From assembly GCF_014841105.1 (NCBI RefSeq), contig NZ_JACYWE010000001.1:97995-161994 (forward strand): a stretch of 64,000 nt of DNA, in the 5' to 3' direction. The DNA comes from Lolliginicoccus lacisalsi. GTDB lineage: Bacteria; Actinomycetota; Actinomycetes; Mycobacteriales; Mycobacteriaceae. A program made the position numbers and the translations under genes. This document shows positions 1-8,318 of this stretch, piece by piece. Within the stretch, counting starts at the first letter, position 1; the number at the start of each line of letters is the position of its first letter. The notes beneath the pieces were generated by a model. The model made no database searches. It was given only the letters and a program-made list of their open reading frames with translations, and was not told where the DNA came from.

Positions 1-1800
1 TGCGACATCTAGCGCCTCGGCCCCCTGAGTTCGAAATAACTCATGTGTCACGTCAATGAACAACTCAGCGTCCCCGCCGCCTGTCGGGTACAGGTAAACC
101 GGCGATGATCTAGCATTCTCTTTCATCTTTATTGGTTCCCCGACGACCCATGCGGTTACGTTTAGGTAGTCGCTGATCGCGTTTATCCGGTACTCACGGC
201 TCAAATTTGTTTCAGCTTTGGCGCCCTTATGGAGCGCTTCGACCTGTTCTGAAAGGCTGATTGGCCTAGCTGCTAAGCCGTCGCCGATGGTCTCAGCGTC
301 GGAATCGACGCCATGCACGATTCCCGTCGTACCGTCCGATATAGTAGACGTCGGATCACCTAAGGCGCGAAGTATTGCATCTTCATCGCTAGAACCGCTC
401 GATTCGGGAGCGGGCGCGTTCTTGCGCGCGACTTCTGCCTCGTGGTGAAGCACCGCCATCCACCACTTCTCATCGGTCTGATAGCGAGCATCTCCGCGGT
501 GGAACATCTGACCCCATTCAGCGGCTTGCCAATGAGTGGCATTCTTGCCGTCACCCGGGATCAGGCACTTTCGCCCTGGATCGTTGCGCTGGTACCCACG
601 AAAAAGGCGACCAATGGGCGAATCATTCTGGTCGTATCCGGCCCTCTTAGCTGCTTGCGGGCGCAGCGGCCCCTCGCCGCGCAGGTAGTTAATTGCGTAA
701 ATCCAGTCCCGCGATGATGTCTCAAAGCGATCCTTCTTATAGTCAACCGGAACGTGATCAAGATGGATTTCGCCAACAATTCTACCTTTGGTAGCTGGAA
801 TCTCAATTGGGTACTCATGCTGTCCAACAATAGAATCGTTAGGGTCCTTCCACTCAAAAACTGATTTGTCGTGCACGAGGATTTTTCGCCCATTGCGAAT
901 GAAATCTATTCCATAATTGTTGGAGTCCAGGTATCGCTGTATTCCGACCCATCCGTGTATCCGGCGCGCACGCAGCTTTAGGGAGGTACTGTTGCAACGC
1001 TCACATTTATATTGTCCTAGGCTTTGCCAGTGACCGCACATTGTGCAAGCCTGGGCGTCACTTAGCTGCTTTTCAACCTTGATTATCGCTGGGATTTGCT
1101 CGTGATTTCGACCTTTTCCGTAGTTGACGTATCGAGACCTGTCCCACACACAGTGCGCGCGCGGCCGAACAACTTTTCCGTTTACACGCAAATTCACTGG
1201 GGTAGACTCCAGGAGCCACGAATAGACTTCACCTAGCCGCGTCCGGATTACCTCGGCACGACCTGTCATAAACTGATACCTGGACGGGTCGAGGCGAGTA
1301 ATGCGGACTCGAGTTCCGTGAGCCCCCGGATCAGATTTCGGGAGCGTGAACTCTGGGACACTGAAGTCTTCACCAATTTTATCTAGGTCGATCCGAACAC
1401 CACGCCACTTCAATTCGCCCGCCGTGGTCGTAATCACTTCAGTAACTCGTCCCAGTCGCGCAGTCGCGACATTGAATCCCATTCCGAAAAGTCCGAGATG
1501 TTCAAATGGGTCGTTACCAGTCCAACCAGCACGCACGGATTTGCGAAGTTGGTCCTCGCTCATACCGCGGCCACGATCCCGCACCTCAATTTCGGCGTTG
1601 GAAAGTTCAGTCTTAGGAGAGGGTAAGAGGACTTCGATCTGTGAAAGCGTATCGACTTCATTACAGTTCAGCACCTGCTTATCATTGCGTTTTTGGATCT
1701 CGTCGATACTGTTGTCGATGAGTTCCGCTAGACATTGCCAGTCAGCAATTTCTATCTCACCGAGCATCGACAGAATGCGCGGGGACGGGGTGATTTGCAA
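1..1800 (-). CDS. GHKL (MORC/Hsp90-like) ATPase with embedded zinc ribbon, 3' end outside window
   Basis: Open frame of 600 codons running off the left edge with no stop. The start is taken as TTG at 1800-1798 because AAGGAG lies 6 nt upstream (1812-1807) and an in-frame stop lies just before; no ATG or GTG lies between. The Bergerat ATP-binding fold is seen as an N-box (AELIDNSID, residues 25-33), a G1 box (DRGRG, 75-79) and a G2 box (GLFGMGF, 103-109). A zinc ribbon with Cys252, Cys255, Cys266 and Cys269 follows. Proteins of this type are known from prokaryotic MORC-like sets coded beside cytosine methylases, Z1-domain helicases, AIPR and PD-(D/E)XK nucleases. It is divergent from a cytosine methyltransferase, so a restriction/defence role is inferred. 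Base composition is less GC-rich than the genes beyond 4 kb, suggesting acquisition. The family call is firm; partners beyond the edge are unseen. Confidence 0.85.
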   Translation of the reverse strand, partial: MQITPSPRILSMLGEIEIADWQCLAELIDNSIDEIQKRNDKQVLNCNEVDTLSQIEVLLPSPKTELSNAEIEVRDRGRGMSEDQLRKSVRAGWTGNDPFEHLGLFGMGFNVATARLGRVTEVITTTAGELKWRGVRIDLDKIGEDFSVPEFTLPKSDPGAHGTRVRITRLDPSRYQFMTGRAEVIRTRLGEVYSWLLESTPVNLRVNGKVVRPRAHCVWDRSRYVNYGKGRNHEQIPAIIKVEKQLSDAQACTMCGHWQSLGQYKCERCNSTSLKLRARRIHGWVGIQRYLDSNNYGIDFIRNGRKILVHDKSVFEWKDPNDSIVGQHEYPIEIPATKGRIVGEIHLDHVPVDYKKDRFETSSRDWIYAINYLRGEGPLRPQAAKRAGYDQNDSPIGRLFRGYQRNDPGRKCLIPGDGKNATHWQAAEWGQMFHRGDARYQTDEKWWMAVLHHEAEVARKNAPAPESSGSSDEDAILRALGDPTSTISDGTTGIVHGVDSDAETIGDGLAARPISLSEQVEALHKGAKAETNLSREYRINAISDYLNVTAWVVGEPIKMKENARSSPVYLYPTGGGDAELFIDVTHELFRTQGAEALDVA

Positions 1801-2162
1801 GCGGTACTCCTTGCCTACCGGCCTACTAGACGCGGCGTGAACGTTTCCGCACGCACAAACCTACAGGCGCTGGTACTGGTCTGGTGCTATTCAATGTACG
1901 TCGATACCTCGCAAGATCATTTCCCAGAGTGGCTCACGGTGGGGACCGGCTTGTGGTCACCAGTGCGTCCGTAGTCAAGTCTACTAGAGCTCGATGGGGC
2001 TGCGTTGGTCGATTTCGAATGCTCTCGGTTGGCCTGCTCTCCGACCTACGTATCGACTGCAGCCACCCGTTGCTGCTCTTGGTTTGGTCGCAGACTTTGG
2101 CGATTGTTCGATTTGGGTAGGTCGTCTACTGGCGTTCGTATCTTGAAGGAGCCCTCGATGCA

Positions 2163-2205
2163 CTGCCTGGCTCAGGCAGCTACAATAGCACTGGACACCG
2201 GTCCA
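2163..2205 (+). promoter_or_regulatory. Putative methyltransferase promoter: -10 between two perfect dyads
   Basis: A consensus-like -10 hexamer TACAAT (2181-2186) sits between CTGCCTG-N3-CAGGCAG (2163-2179) and TGGAC-N4-GTCCA (2192-2205). Transcription would begin near 2192, inside the second dyad, so binding at either dyad could block polymerase. Autoregulation by the methylase or by a controller protein is an inference. The rest of 1801-2310 shows no convincing gene; it is the shared upstream region of the two divergent genes. Confidence 0.45.
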
Positions 2206-2310
2206 CACCCACCATACTCTTCCATGTTCGGTTCGAGTCCTAAGCCCGGCGGAGCTAGTGCGGGGGCCCAGGATTCACGGCGGACTTGGCGTCCCTATAT
2301 GGTTGGTGGC

Positions 2311-3522
2311 ATGCGTTCAGTAGAGCTCTTCGCAGGAGCTGGCGGCTTGGCTCTCGGATGTGGGCTTGCCGGCTTCCGGCCGGTCATCGTATGTGAGTGG
2401 GACAAGTGGGCTTGTGACACGGTCCGCCAGAACCGTGACGCGGGGTACCCCCTTGTGTCCGGTTGGGACGTCCGGGAGGGAGATGTCCGCGACGTCGATT
2501 GGAGCGGCATCCGAGATATCGATCTCGTCGCAGGTGGGCCGCCATGCCAGCCGTTCTCGGCGGGAGGCAAGGCCCGTGCAGCCGAAGACAGGAGAGACAT
2601 GTTTCCTGTCACCGCCGAGGTCATTCGCCAGTTGAGACCACTAGCGTTCATCGTCGAGAACGTACGTGGACTTACGCGTCCTGCATTCGCGAACTACTAC
2701 TCATATGTCCAGGCACGCCTTCGGCTTCCCGAGATGGCGGCACACGACGGCGAATCGTGGCCGGACCACTACGCTCGCCTCCAGGTAGAGGCTACATCCG
2801 GAAAGCACGATTCGCTCGAGTACAGCGTCATCCCCACCCTTGTGAATGCAGCGGATTACGGTGTCCCACAACAGCGCTGGAGGGTTTTCCTAGTCGGGTT
2901 CCGGCGCGACGTCGAGGCTGAGTGGAGCTTTCCGGCCTCGACTCATTCCGCTGACGCCCTGCTGCGCGACCAATGGATTACGGGAAGCTACTGGGAACGC
3001 ACTGGTGTTCCGAAGGCAGACCGCCCAACTGCCACGGCGCGGCAGATCGCACGCGCAGAGCGGATCCGAATCGGGGAGGTGGCGATCTCTGGCAAACCAT
3101 GGAGGACTGTCCGCGAGGCGCTGGCGGGCCTGCCCGCACCAACACGAATTAGTAGCAAGCGGCACCTAAATCACGTACTGAATCCCGGAGCCCGCAGTTA
3201 CCCTGGCCATACTGGGTCGCCGTGGGACCAGCCTGCAAAGGCACTCAAGGCAGGCGCGCATGGTGTGCCTGGAGGCGAAAACATGCTCCGTCGGTCCGAC
3301 GGTTCGGTCAGGTATTTCACTGTCCGAGAGTCGGCTCGCATTCAAACCTTCCCAGACGGGTACGAGCTGCACGGCTCATGGGGTGAGGCGATGCGACAGC
3401 TTGGCAACGCGGTGCCCGTCCTCCTTGCCCAGACTGTAGCTGCATCGGTTCGCACTCACCTTGAATTGGCAGCGGTTCGGCAAAACTCCTTAAAGGCCCC
3501 CTATTTAGGGGTGCTGGCATGA
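2311..3522 (+). CDS. dcm: DNA (cytosine-5-)-methyltransferase
   Basis: C5-cytosine methylase of about 403 residues with all main motifs in the usual order: motif I FAGAGG (7-12) for AdoMet, motif IV GGPPCQPFS (catalytic Cys79), motif VI ENV (115-117), motif VIII QQRWRVFLVGFR (about 186-197), the target-recognition region (about 210-330), motif IX RESARIQTFPD (about 339-349) and motif X GNAVP (about 364-368). It should transfer methyl groups to C5 of cytosine in a short DNA site; the specificity cannot be read from sequence. ATG 2311 was chosen because the family usually begins a few residues before motif I; ATG 2299 (four residues longer) is possible. The frame stays open upstream to 2005, but that part lacks family features. 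It is divergent from the GHKL ATPase, fitting a restriction-modification role. No Vsr endonuclease follows on this side. Confidence 0.93.
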   Translation: MRSVELFAGAGGLALGCGLAGFRPVIVCEWDKWACDTVRQNRDAGYPLVSGWDVREGDVRDVDWSGIRDIDLVAGGPPCQPFSAGGKARAAEDRRDMFPVTAEVIRQLRPLAFIVENVRGLTRPAFANYYSYVQARLRLPEMAAHDGESWPDHYARLQVEATSGKHDSLEYSVIPTLVNAADYGVPQQRWRVFLVGFRRDVEAEWSFPASTHSADALLRDQWITGSYWERTGVPKADRPTATARQIARAERIRIGEVAISGKPWRTVREALAGLPAPTRISSKRHLNHVLNPGARSYPGHTGSPWDQPAKALKAGAHGVPGGENMLRRSDGSVRYFTVRESARIQTFPDGYELHGSWGEAMRQLGNAVPVLLAQTVAASVRTHLELAAVRQNSLKAPYLGVLA

Positions 3523-4090
3523 GATTTTGTGCACGCATAAATCTGCACGGTCTGCATGGGTGATCGGAGTTGACGACCAAGGTAGCGTTCTGCCGAAGCG
3601 GCAACGAACCACCGCAATTGGGCGCTGTTCGCTCGTGCAGGTGAACGGTCAAGCAAAGAATACCCACCATAAGCGCGACATACTGTATCTCGCCGGGCCG
3701 GTTCGCCACACACACGGACAATTCGACGGCGCAGCGAAGACTTGCCACGGGTCGAGCACACTGCTCTCTCTCGCAATCTATTGCTGAACTACGCAGTTTG
3801 CAAGGTCCTCGAGTTGGTATGACTGCACGATCACCGCAGCGATTCGATTGTTTCCCGGCGGCAATCCTATAGCGTCTTGCGGGATCACGTTCGACTCCCG
3901 GGGCGGGGCTACACGATATCTGCGAACACCTGGAATATGCCGGACTCGCTCGGGCAAGAACTGTGGGCAAGTGGCCGAAAACATCAGTAATTCTTTTCAC
4001 TGCCGTGGGCGTAACCGCTCGCGCTGTTTAGAATCTGCGTTCGCTGTAGCGAGCAACGACCAAGGCACCCGCTGACGCGCCAGCACGCCG
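3523..4090. other. Gene-poor junction between accessory segment and backbone
   Basis: About 570 bp with no convincing gene. Open frames exist on both strands, but they lack recognisable motifs or good ribosome sites, and the longest overlaps the methylase in antisense. Composition is mixed and less GC-rich than the backbone that begins with the coiled-coil gene. No tRNA, integrase remnant or direct repeat was seen. It may be decayed DNA at the edge of an acquired island. Confidence 0.5.
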
Positions 4091-5140
4091 TCACTCGTGT
4101 TTCGCGGTCTCTGCATCCTTCATGGCCTGCCGGAGCGCGTCGCGCTCGTCGCGCTCCGTGCGTAGCGCGGTGATGTCGGCGCGCAGGTCGCTGATGCGCT
4201 CGCGGGCGTCGGCGAGCTGCTGGCGCTGGTTGTCCATGGCCTCGCGGTGGCTGGCCGTTGCTTCTTCGAGCGCATCGCGGCGCGCCTTCTCGAGGTTCTG
4301 GCTGTGGTCGCGGGCGTCGGCGAGCCGGGCAGCCTGCTCGGCGCGCAGCTCGCGGGCGCGCTCGGTGAGCTGCGCGCGCAGGCCCCGGGATTCGTCGACC
4401 GCCTCCGTGCGGGCTGCCTCGGCACGGCCTGTCGCATCGCGGGCCGATTCGAGCGCTTGCTCGAGCCGCCCGATGGCCGCGGCATGCTGGGCATCGCGGT
4501 CGCGCTGCTGCTGATCCCATTCCTGGCGGGCGCGCGCGTGCTCCTGCCCGACGGTGTCGATGTGCTGGTGGAACTCCTGGCGCGCTTCCTCGAGCTGGGC
4601 ACGGGCGGAACGGGTGGCGCCTTGTTCCTCGTGGAGCTGCTGCTCGAGCTGCTCGCCGCGCTCCCATGCCTGGGCGGCGGACTCGACCGCCTCGTCGCGC
4701 TCCTTGCGGGCGGTCTCCTCGGCGGCGCGCGCCCGTGCGAGCGCGGCCTTGGTCGTGGCGGTCTCCTGCTGGGCGCGGGCGACCTGCTCCGCGCACTCGG
4801 CGCGGATGGTCTCGAGCTGCTCGTCGACCGCGGCGGGATCCGCGATGCGGGCGAGCGCCTTGTCAATGCGCTCGGCCACGGCAGTGAGCTCGCGAAGATG
4901 CTGGCCGGTGGCGGCGCGCAGGGCGGGAATGGTGGCCGCTAGCGACTCGACTGCTTGCTCGGGCGTCTCGGGTTCGGCAGGCGCGTCTCCGGCGAGCTGC
5001 TTCTCGGCCTGGCGGGCGCGCCAGGCGCGGGCTCGCTCGGCCGCGGTGGCGTACTTGCGGACGCGCCCACCGGTGGGTGGCGCCTCACCGACCTGGGTGG
5101 GAGCAGCAGCGTTGTCGGTATTCGTTCCGGCCACCGGCAC
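4091..5140 (-). CDS. KfrA-like long coiled-coil protein
   Basis: About 349 residues. After a disordered N-terminus comes a short basic stretch (RKYATAAERARAWRARQAEK, about 28-47), then almost continuous heptad-like sequence rich in Ala, Glu, Arg and Gln up to the C-terminus. It has no signal peptide or membrane segment and no cysteine-rich motif apart from one Cys. The layout recalls plasmid KfrA-type proteins, which bind DNA through an N-terminal helical domain and multimerise by a long coiled coil; no specific KfrA motif was proved here. The start is GTG at 5140; GTG at 5134 is equally possible and neither has a strong ribosome site. It lies first beyond the accessory segment and is transcribed toward it. 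A DNA-organising or partition-like role is inference. Confidence 0.6.
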   Translation of the reverse strand: MPVAGTNTDNAAAPTQVGEAPPTGGRVRKYATAAERARAWRARQAEKQLAGDAPAEPETPEQAVESLAATIPALRAATGQHLRELTAVAERIDKALARIADPAAVDEQLETIRAECAEQVARAQQETATTKAALARARAAEETARKERDEAVESAAQAWERGEQLEQQLHEEQGATRSARAQLEEARQEFHQHIDTVGQEHARARQEWDQQQRDRDAQHAAAIGRLEQALESARDATGRAEAARTEAVDESRGLRAQLTERARELRAEQAARLADARDHSQNLEKARRDALEEATASHREAMDNQRQQLADARERISDLRADITALRTERDERDALRQAMKDAETAKHE

Positions 5141-5206
5141 AGGGTACCCCAGCCGCGATCGCCGTCACGGCGGCGCGGAGACTGATCACCGAGGGGCCGC
5201 TGGGGG

Positions 5207-5617
5207 TCACCCGATCGCGGCGAGGAGCTCGCGGCACGTCTCCTCGCAGCGGCGGCAGACCTTCGCGCACGCGCGGCAGTGCTCCATCGCTTCGCCGTGC
5301 TCCTCGCAGTGCTCCGCGCACTCGGTGCACGCGGCCAGGCATGCATGGATCGTGGCCTTGACGACCTGCGCGCTCGTGCCCTCCTGCCGGGACAGGATCT
5401 GACTGGTGGCGCGGCACAGCGTCGCGCAATCGAGGTTGGTGGCGATGCAGGTCACGAGGTCGGATACCGCATCCTCGGCGAGACAGGCATCGGCGCACGC
5501 GGTGCAGGCCTGCGCGCACTCCATGCAGGCCTCGATGCAGGAGACGAGCGCGTCGCGGTCACCGGCGATGCGGGCGGCGCCGGGATGGGTGGCCAGCATG
5601 ATCGATGGGGTGCCCAT
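5207..5617 (-). CDS. Cytosolic copper-storage protein, Csp-like four-helix bundle (DUF326)
   Basis: 136 residues with 18 cysteines, mostly in CxxC or CxxxC spacing on predicted helices (for example CIEACMECAQACTACADAC). This is the pattern of Csp-family four-helix bundles that store many Cu(I) ions on cysteines lining the bundle core. No signal peptide is present, so it resembles the cytosolic Csp3 type rather than exported Csp1. ATG 5617 was chosen because AAGGAG sits 6 nt upstream; a longer frame begins 39 nt earlier but without such a site. It would buffer copper for cuproproteins or protect against excess. An amicyanin-like copper protein is coded 10 kb away, but no link between the two is shown. 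Confidence 0.85.
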   Translation of the reverse strand: MGTPSIMLATHPGAARIAGDRDALVSCIEACMECAQACTACADACLAEDAVSDLVTCIATNLDCATLCRATSQILSRQEGTSAQVVKATIHACLAACTECAEHCEEHGEAMEHCRACAKVCRRCEETCRELLAAIG

Positions 5618-5779
5618 GGGGAGCTCCTTCGTTGTCGGGGGCGTTTCGTCGGTCATGTCCCGTCATCGGGGCGGATGGTGCATACCCGGACCCGAGGCAG
5701 CCAAACCCCCTTGCACCATCCCCCTGCGCGCTACGCGTCCGTCCGGTTTGCCTGCCTTGTCCGCGGGTAGGCGACGATC

Positions 5780-6307
5780 ATGTGGTTTGACACTCTTGAG
5801 GAAATCATCCGGATCATCGTCGTCGGCACCGCGGCCTATGTCGATCTCATTCTCGTGCTGCGCATCTCGGGCAAGCGCACGCTGGCCAAGCTCAATGCTT
5901 TCGACTTCGTCGTCACAGTCGCCCTCGGTTCCACGCTCGCGACCATCGTTCTCAGCGGGGACGTCTCGTGGGCAGAGGGCGCCACGGCGCTCGTGCTGCT
6001 CGCTGCGCTCCAGTTCATCGCCGCCTTTGTCAGCAGCCGCATCCCTGGTGCCCGGGACGCGCTGACCGCCGCCCCGACGCTGCTTCTCGAGGACGGGGCG
6101 ATCGTGGAGCCCGCGCTGCGTGCACAGCGGGTCTCGCGGGCCGAGGTCATGCAAGCAGTGCGCTCGACCGGCCTTGGTGATCTGTCCCGCGTCGCGGCGG
6201 TGGTGCTGGAGACGAACGGTTCGCTGAGCGTGATCCCGGCGGATGCGCGTGGCGATGGCTCGAGCCTGGCAGATGTGCGGGGCCGTGGCGCGGCCGAGGA
6301 TGCGTAG
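5780..6307 (+). CDS. DUF421 family membrane protein
   Basis: 175 residues. Three hydrophobic segments fill the N-terminal half (about 7-28, 37-60 and 66-84), with the conserved stretch LRISGKRTLAKLNAFDFVVT between the first and second. A small soluble alpha/beta domain follows, with LLLEDGAIVEPALRAQRVSRAEV typical of the YetF/YcaP (DUF421) family. The family's biochemical role is poorly known; members sit in the cytoplasmic membrane. The protein is shorter than many relatives, whose soluble domain is longer. It starts at ATG 5780 with only a weak ribosome site. It is divergent from the Csp gene across about 160 bp. Recognition of the family is good; the function is unknown. Confidence 0.8.
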   Translation: MWFDTLEEIIRIIVVGTAAYVDLILVLRISGKRTLAKLNAFDFVVTVALGSTLATIVLSGDVSWAEGATALVLLAALQFIAAFVSSRIPGARDALTAAPTLLLEDGAIVEPALRAQRVSRAEVMQAVRSTGLGDLSRVAAVVLETNGSLSVIPADARGDGSSLADVRGRGAAEDA

Positions 6308-6698
6308 CGGCGGGCTTGCCGGGCGGGTTCCTGCTCGACAACATTCGTTCGCGTCGTACGTTCGTTCGTGCGTTCGTTGCGCAACGCATGGACATCGCCG
6401 TGAGGACACCTTGAGCTGGGGCGATCATGCGGGGCGCGGAAGGATGTTTCATAAACGTCCGTTTTTGGCACATAACGAACGAGCCCCTGGAGCCACATTG
6501 ACGACCAGGGGCAACGATGGTGCAAAACCTCGTTTCATAACCAATGATGCGAAACTCAGCGATCTCGCGGGATATGAAACAAGCCCCGCGCAGGGGGCGC
6601 CAGCGGAGGGTCCACCGGGCAACGAGGCGGGAGCGGGGCGCCGGGGCCGCAGAAGCGAAATGAGCGGCGAAAGGCGGCGGGGCCCAAGCGGGAAGGCC
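6308..6698. other. 390-bp intergenic region with hairpins and GTTCGTTCG repeats
   Basis: No gene seen. It holds a run of GTTCGTTCG-like repeats (about 6344-6375), a perfect 8-bp stem with a 14-nt loop (GCCCCTGG at 6483-6490 pairing with 6505-6512), two copies of GTTTCATAA (near 6447 and 6533), an inverted relative ATATGAAAC near 6573, and a terminator-like hairpin described separately. Composition is more AT-rich than the flanks around 6440-6580. Confidence 0.5.
6577..6598 (-). terminator. Probable intrinsic terminator of the MarR gene
   Basis: Read on the minus strand, GCCCC and GGGGC pair around CTGCGC and are followed by TTGTTT. It lies about 100 bp after the stop of the minus-strand MarR gene and in the right direction for it. 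Confidence 0.5.
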
Positions 6699-7160
6699 TT
6701 AGCGACCCTCGGGCGGGGTGTAGCTCCGCGACCGGCGGGCCAGGTCCGAGAGGGATTGGACGAACACGGCCCGGTCCTCGTCCGCGAAGCCGTCGAAGAA
6801 CGCCTGCTCCGCGCGCAGGACCTGCTGGGAGAGCATCTGGTACTGGGCGATCCCCTCCGGGGTGGCGATCACGGTGCGGACCCTGCGGTCGCTGGGATCG
6901 TCCTGGCGCTGCACGTAGCCCGCGCTCTGGAGGTCATCGACGAAGTACGGCATGACGGTCCGGTCGATCCCGAGGTAATCGGCCAGGGCGTTCTGCGTCG
7001 GGATGCGCTTGTGGACGACGGTGTGCAGGAGCTGATAGCCGCGGGCTCCCCGGGGGAAGTTCTCGAAGACGGGATCGACGATGGCCGCGTACCGGCGCCC
7101 GAGCATGGCGATGGACCATCCGAGGTCGCATGCCTCCCGCGCCGTGGTGTCTTCGTTCAT
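6699..7160 (-). CDS. MarR family transcriptional regulator
   Basis: About 153 residues. A winged helix-turn-helix is visible in RIPTQNALADYLGIDRTVMPYFVDDLQSAGYVQRQDDPSDRRVRTVIATPEG: the recognition helix contains IDRTVMPYFVDDL, and DPSDRRVR is the typical MarR wing. Flanking helices give the dimer interface. ATG 7160 (MNEDTT) was chosen because the frame upstream of it reads through the region shared with the divergent gene and lacks family sequence. It is divergent from the Hsp31 gene, with about 190 bp between the starts; by the usual MarR arrangement it probably represses itself and that gene, with release by a reactive or aromatic ligand. The ligand is unknown. Confidence 0.85.
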   Translation of the reverse strand: MNEDTTAREACDLGWSIAMLGRRYAAIVDPVFENFPRGARGYQLLHTVVHKRIPTQNALADYLGIDRTVMPYFVDDLQSAGYVQRQDDPSDRRVRTVIATPEGIAQYQMLSQQVLRAEQAFFDGFADEDRAVFVQSLSDLARRSRSYTPPEGR

Positions 7161-7182
7161 TACTTGATGGTACGACGCCCTG

Positions 7183-7197
7183 GTGCACCCCATGCAC
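7183..7197. promoter_or_regulatory. Possible MarR operator
   Basis: Perfect dyad GTGCA-N5-TGCAC between the divergent MarR and Hsp31 genes, 23 bp before the MarR start. Position fits an autoregulatory operator; binding is inferred. Confidence 0.4.
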
Positions 7198-7353
7198 TTA
7201 CGGTATGTTGCGCATATGGTTGTGATTACAAACGATCGCCTCGGGACCCGCATTGCCCCGGCCACGCCGGGCGAATCCACCGGCATCGCTTGAGCACCTC
7301 GAAGGCCAACCGGCCCTCGGGACGCGCCAGCACCAGGAAAAGGAAACTCGAAC

Positions 7354-8214
7354 ATGGTTGACACCACTGCAGATCGCAATCCCGCGGCCGATCCCGCGGA
7401 GCACAATGCCTTCTTCCCCTCGCCCTACTCGCTGAGCCAGTACACCGCGCCGCGGACCGACTTCGACGGCCTCTCCACCGAGGAGAAATACACCGGTGGC
7501 CGGTGGAAGATCCTCGTGATCGCCACCGAGGAGCGGTACATGCTGATGGAGAACGGAACGTTCTTCTCCACCGGCAACCATCCCGTCGAGACGCTGCTGC
7601 CCCTGCACCACATGGCCGAGGCTGGCTACGGCATCGATGTCGCCACGGTCGGTGGCGCGCCCGGCAAGTTCGAGTGGTGGGCCTTCCCGAAGGAGGACGA
7701 GGCCACCAAGTCGGCCTGGGAGGCCACGAGCGAGTCGTTCAAGGCCCCCAAGAGGCTCGGAGACGTTCTCGCCGAGGGCCTCGACGACTACGCGGCGATC
7801 TTCGTCCCCGGTGGGCACGGCGCCATGAACGGTATCCCGTTCAGCAAGGAGATCCAGCAGGCCATGGACTTCTTCCTGGAGAAGGACCGTCTCATCATCA
7901 CCCTGTGCCACGGGCCGGCCGTGTTCCTCGTGGGCGGCCTCGATCGCGAGAAGAACTCGTTCGCCGGCTACAAGATCGTGGCGTTCCCTGATTCCCTGGA
8001 CTTCGGGGCGAACATCGAGATCGGCTACCTGCCCGGAGAGATGCCGTGGAAGCTGGGCGCCACCCTGAAGGCTGAGGGCATCGAGGTCGTCAACGACGAC
8101 ATGGCGGGGGCCACCACGCGCGACCGCAATGTGCTGACCGGCGACAGCCCGCTCGCGGCCAACCAGCTCGGCAAGGAATCCGTCGCCGCGCTCCTCGAGA
8201 AGTTCGGCAACTGA
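7354..8214 (+). CDS. hchA: Hsp31/HchA-type DJ-1/PfpI protein (glyoxalase III, protein deglycase-like)
   Basis: 286 residues, the length of the class I glutamine amidotransferase-like Hsp31 group. The nucleophile elbow is LCHGP with Cys185-His186, the same numbering as the catalytic pair of E. coli Hsp31, and an acidic residue lies near 213-216 (FPDSLD). NHPVETLLPLHH (75-86) supplies the catalytic Glu and likely metal-binding His residues. Members convert methylglyoxal to lactate without glutathione and act as holding chaperones. An AGGAAA-type site precedes ATG 7354. It is divergent from a MarR regulator, so induction by electrophile or aldehyde stress is likely. The specific activity (glyoxalase, deglycase or chaperone) is not decided by sequence. 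Confidence 0.88.
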   Translation: MVDTTADRNPAADPAEHNAFFPSPYSLSQYTAPRTDFDGLSTEEKYTGGRWKILVIATEERYMLMENGTFFSTGNHPVETLLPLHHMAEAGYGIDVATVGGAPGKFEWWAFPKEDEATKSAWEATSESFKAPKRLGDVLAEGLDDYAAIFVPGGHGAMNGIPFSKEIQQAMDFFLEKDRLIITLCHGPAVFLVGGLDREKNSFAGYKIVAFPDSLDFGANIEIGYLPGEMPWKLGATLKAEGIEVVNDDMAGATTRDRNVLTGDSPLAANQLGKESVAALLEKFGN

Positions 8215-8233
8215 CACAACCGCCCCTCGGTGC

Positions 8234-8298
8234 AAACGCGATAGAAGCCGCCCAGAACTTAGGTCCGCTTCTATCGCGTTTAGCAGTTTCTATCGCGT
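8234..8298. repeat. Dispersed palindromic element, family A copy 1 (L-R-R)
   Basis: Left half-site AAACGCGATAGAAGC (8234-8248), perfectly inverted at 8267-8281, then after 6 nt a third half-site in right orientation (TTCTATCGCG, 8288-8297). It lies between two convergent genes and could also act as a bidirectional hairpin terminator, though no T-tract follows. Confidence 0.85.
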
Positions 8299-8318
8299 CT
8301 GGCGCACTCGAGCCCCCG

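Noticed and set aside
3317-4000. Minus-strand open frame of 227 codons overlapping the methylase
   Set aside because: No motif, no ribosome site, and it overlaps motifs IX and X of the methylase.
6483-6512. Hairpin as part of a tRNA or tmRNA
   Set aside because: No cloverleaf, anticodon loop or acceptor pairing could be drawn around it.
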